Below, piece by piece: positions 5,953 through 6,091 of a DNA stretch of 6,091 nt. The stretch is from Nitrososphaera sp. (lineage in GTDB: Archaea; Thermoproteota; Nitrososphaeria; Nitrososphaerales; Nitrososphaeraceae), in the NCBI GenBank assembly GCA_022545875.1, contig JAKEIF010000133.1, forward strand, positions 1 through 6,091, given 5' to 3'. The number at the start of each line of letters is the position of its first letter. Position 1 is the first letter of the stretch. The notes under the pieces were generated by a model. The model was not told where the DNA came from. It saw only the letters and a program-made list of their open reading frames with translations, and ran no database searches. Made by a program: the position numbers and the translations under genes.

Positions 5953-6084
5953 TTATTGGATTTCAAAATGTCTCACGGTGTAATACTTGACGACACCATC
6001 GGGGCAGGTTGCTTCAAAATAGATTATCTTGTTGCCAACCCTTTCGTAACAGGCATAGAATTCTGAAAGCAAGTCTTCATTCAT
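5953..6084 (-). CDS. Short hypothetical protein, 43 residues, possibly the 3' end of a longer gene
   Basis: From ATG at 6082-6084 the frame encodes 43 residues starting MNEDLLSEFYACYERV and ending VKYYTVRHFEIQ before TAA at 5953-5955. It has two cysteines (C12, C27) and a protein-like mix of charged and aromatic residues, with no known motif. The frame remains open above the ATG to the window edge (Ile, Arg codons), so a longer gene starting outside the window is possible. The opposite strand also has an in-register open frame here, a common mirror effect of coding sequence, so the strand choice is not certain. It lies 99 bases upstream of the DUF1512-like gene on the same strand. Confidence 0.42.
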   Translation of the reverse strand: MNEDLLSEFYACYERVGNKIIYFEATCPDGVVKYYTVRHFEIQ

Positions 6085-6091
6085 TCTAATA

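Noticed and set aside
5449..6066. A 205-codon plus-strand open frame opposite the DUF1512-like gene and the 43-codon ORF
   Set aside because: Most of it is antisense to a well-supported gene in another frame, and there is no start codon with a plausible promoter for the non-overlapping part. Its right portion looks protein-like because it is in register with the minus-strand ORF.
1..6091. Searched for a defence system, CRISPR repeats, insertion sequence ends or an integrated element
   Set aside because: No spaced direct repeats, terminal inverted repeats, transposase, integrase or nuclease-plus-toxin pairs were seen. The PIN domain here is part of a PINA-type ATPase and has no antitoxin partner.

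Overview
The window reads as archaeal chromosome, most likely from a thaumarchaeon (Nitrososphaerota), perhaps of the soil Nitrososphaera type. Four things point there: an archaeal PIN/VirB11-like ATPase/KH protein, an archaeal type II methionine aminopeptidase, a protein resembling the archaeal DUF1512 family, and AT-rich TATA boxes about 24-31 bases ahead of several start codons with no Shine-Dalgarno sequence, as expected for leaderless archaeal transcripts. The phylum is an inference; the domain Archaea is well supported. Coding density is high, and I see no mobile element, CRISPR array, rRNA or tRNA gene.

Layout. Bases 1-1708 (minus) hold a PINA-type ATPase whose C-terminus runs off the left edge. 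Bases 1834-2085 (minus) hold a two-helix membrane protein. A divergent promoter region of about 150 bases follows. On the plus strand comes a PII-family signalling protein (2235-2576), overlapped by four bases by a secreted matrixin-like zinc metalloprotease (2573-3262). A 67-residue unknown protein (3267-3470, minus) converges on the protease, with three bases between the ends of the genes. A second divergent region carries promoters for that gene and for methionine aminopeptidase (3609-4502, plus). The aminopeptidase gene ends inside a CTAG shared with the stop codon of a zinc-ribbon protein (4499-4702, minus). The zinc-ribbon gene lies two bases downstream of a DUF1512-like membrane-anchored gene (4705-5853, minus). 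A 43-codon open frame (5953-6084, minus) lies at the right edge.

How the genes work together. Most are unrelated housekeeping or unknown genes packed closely. Two pairs look like real units: the PII-like protein with the secreted protease, and the DUF1512-like protein with the zinc ribbon. The PII-like protein is the most unusual item. It aligns without gaps to E. coli GlnB, yet lacks the ATP-phosphate-binding basic residues (K90, R101, R103) and the modifiable tyrosine Y51, while keeping Q39 and K58 of the 2-oxoglutarate site. A plausible but unproven reading is a nitrogen-related regulator co-expressed with an exported peptidase.
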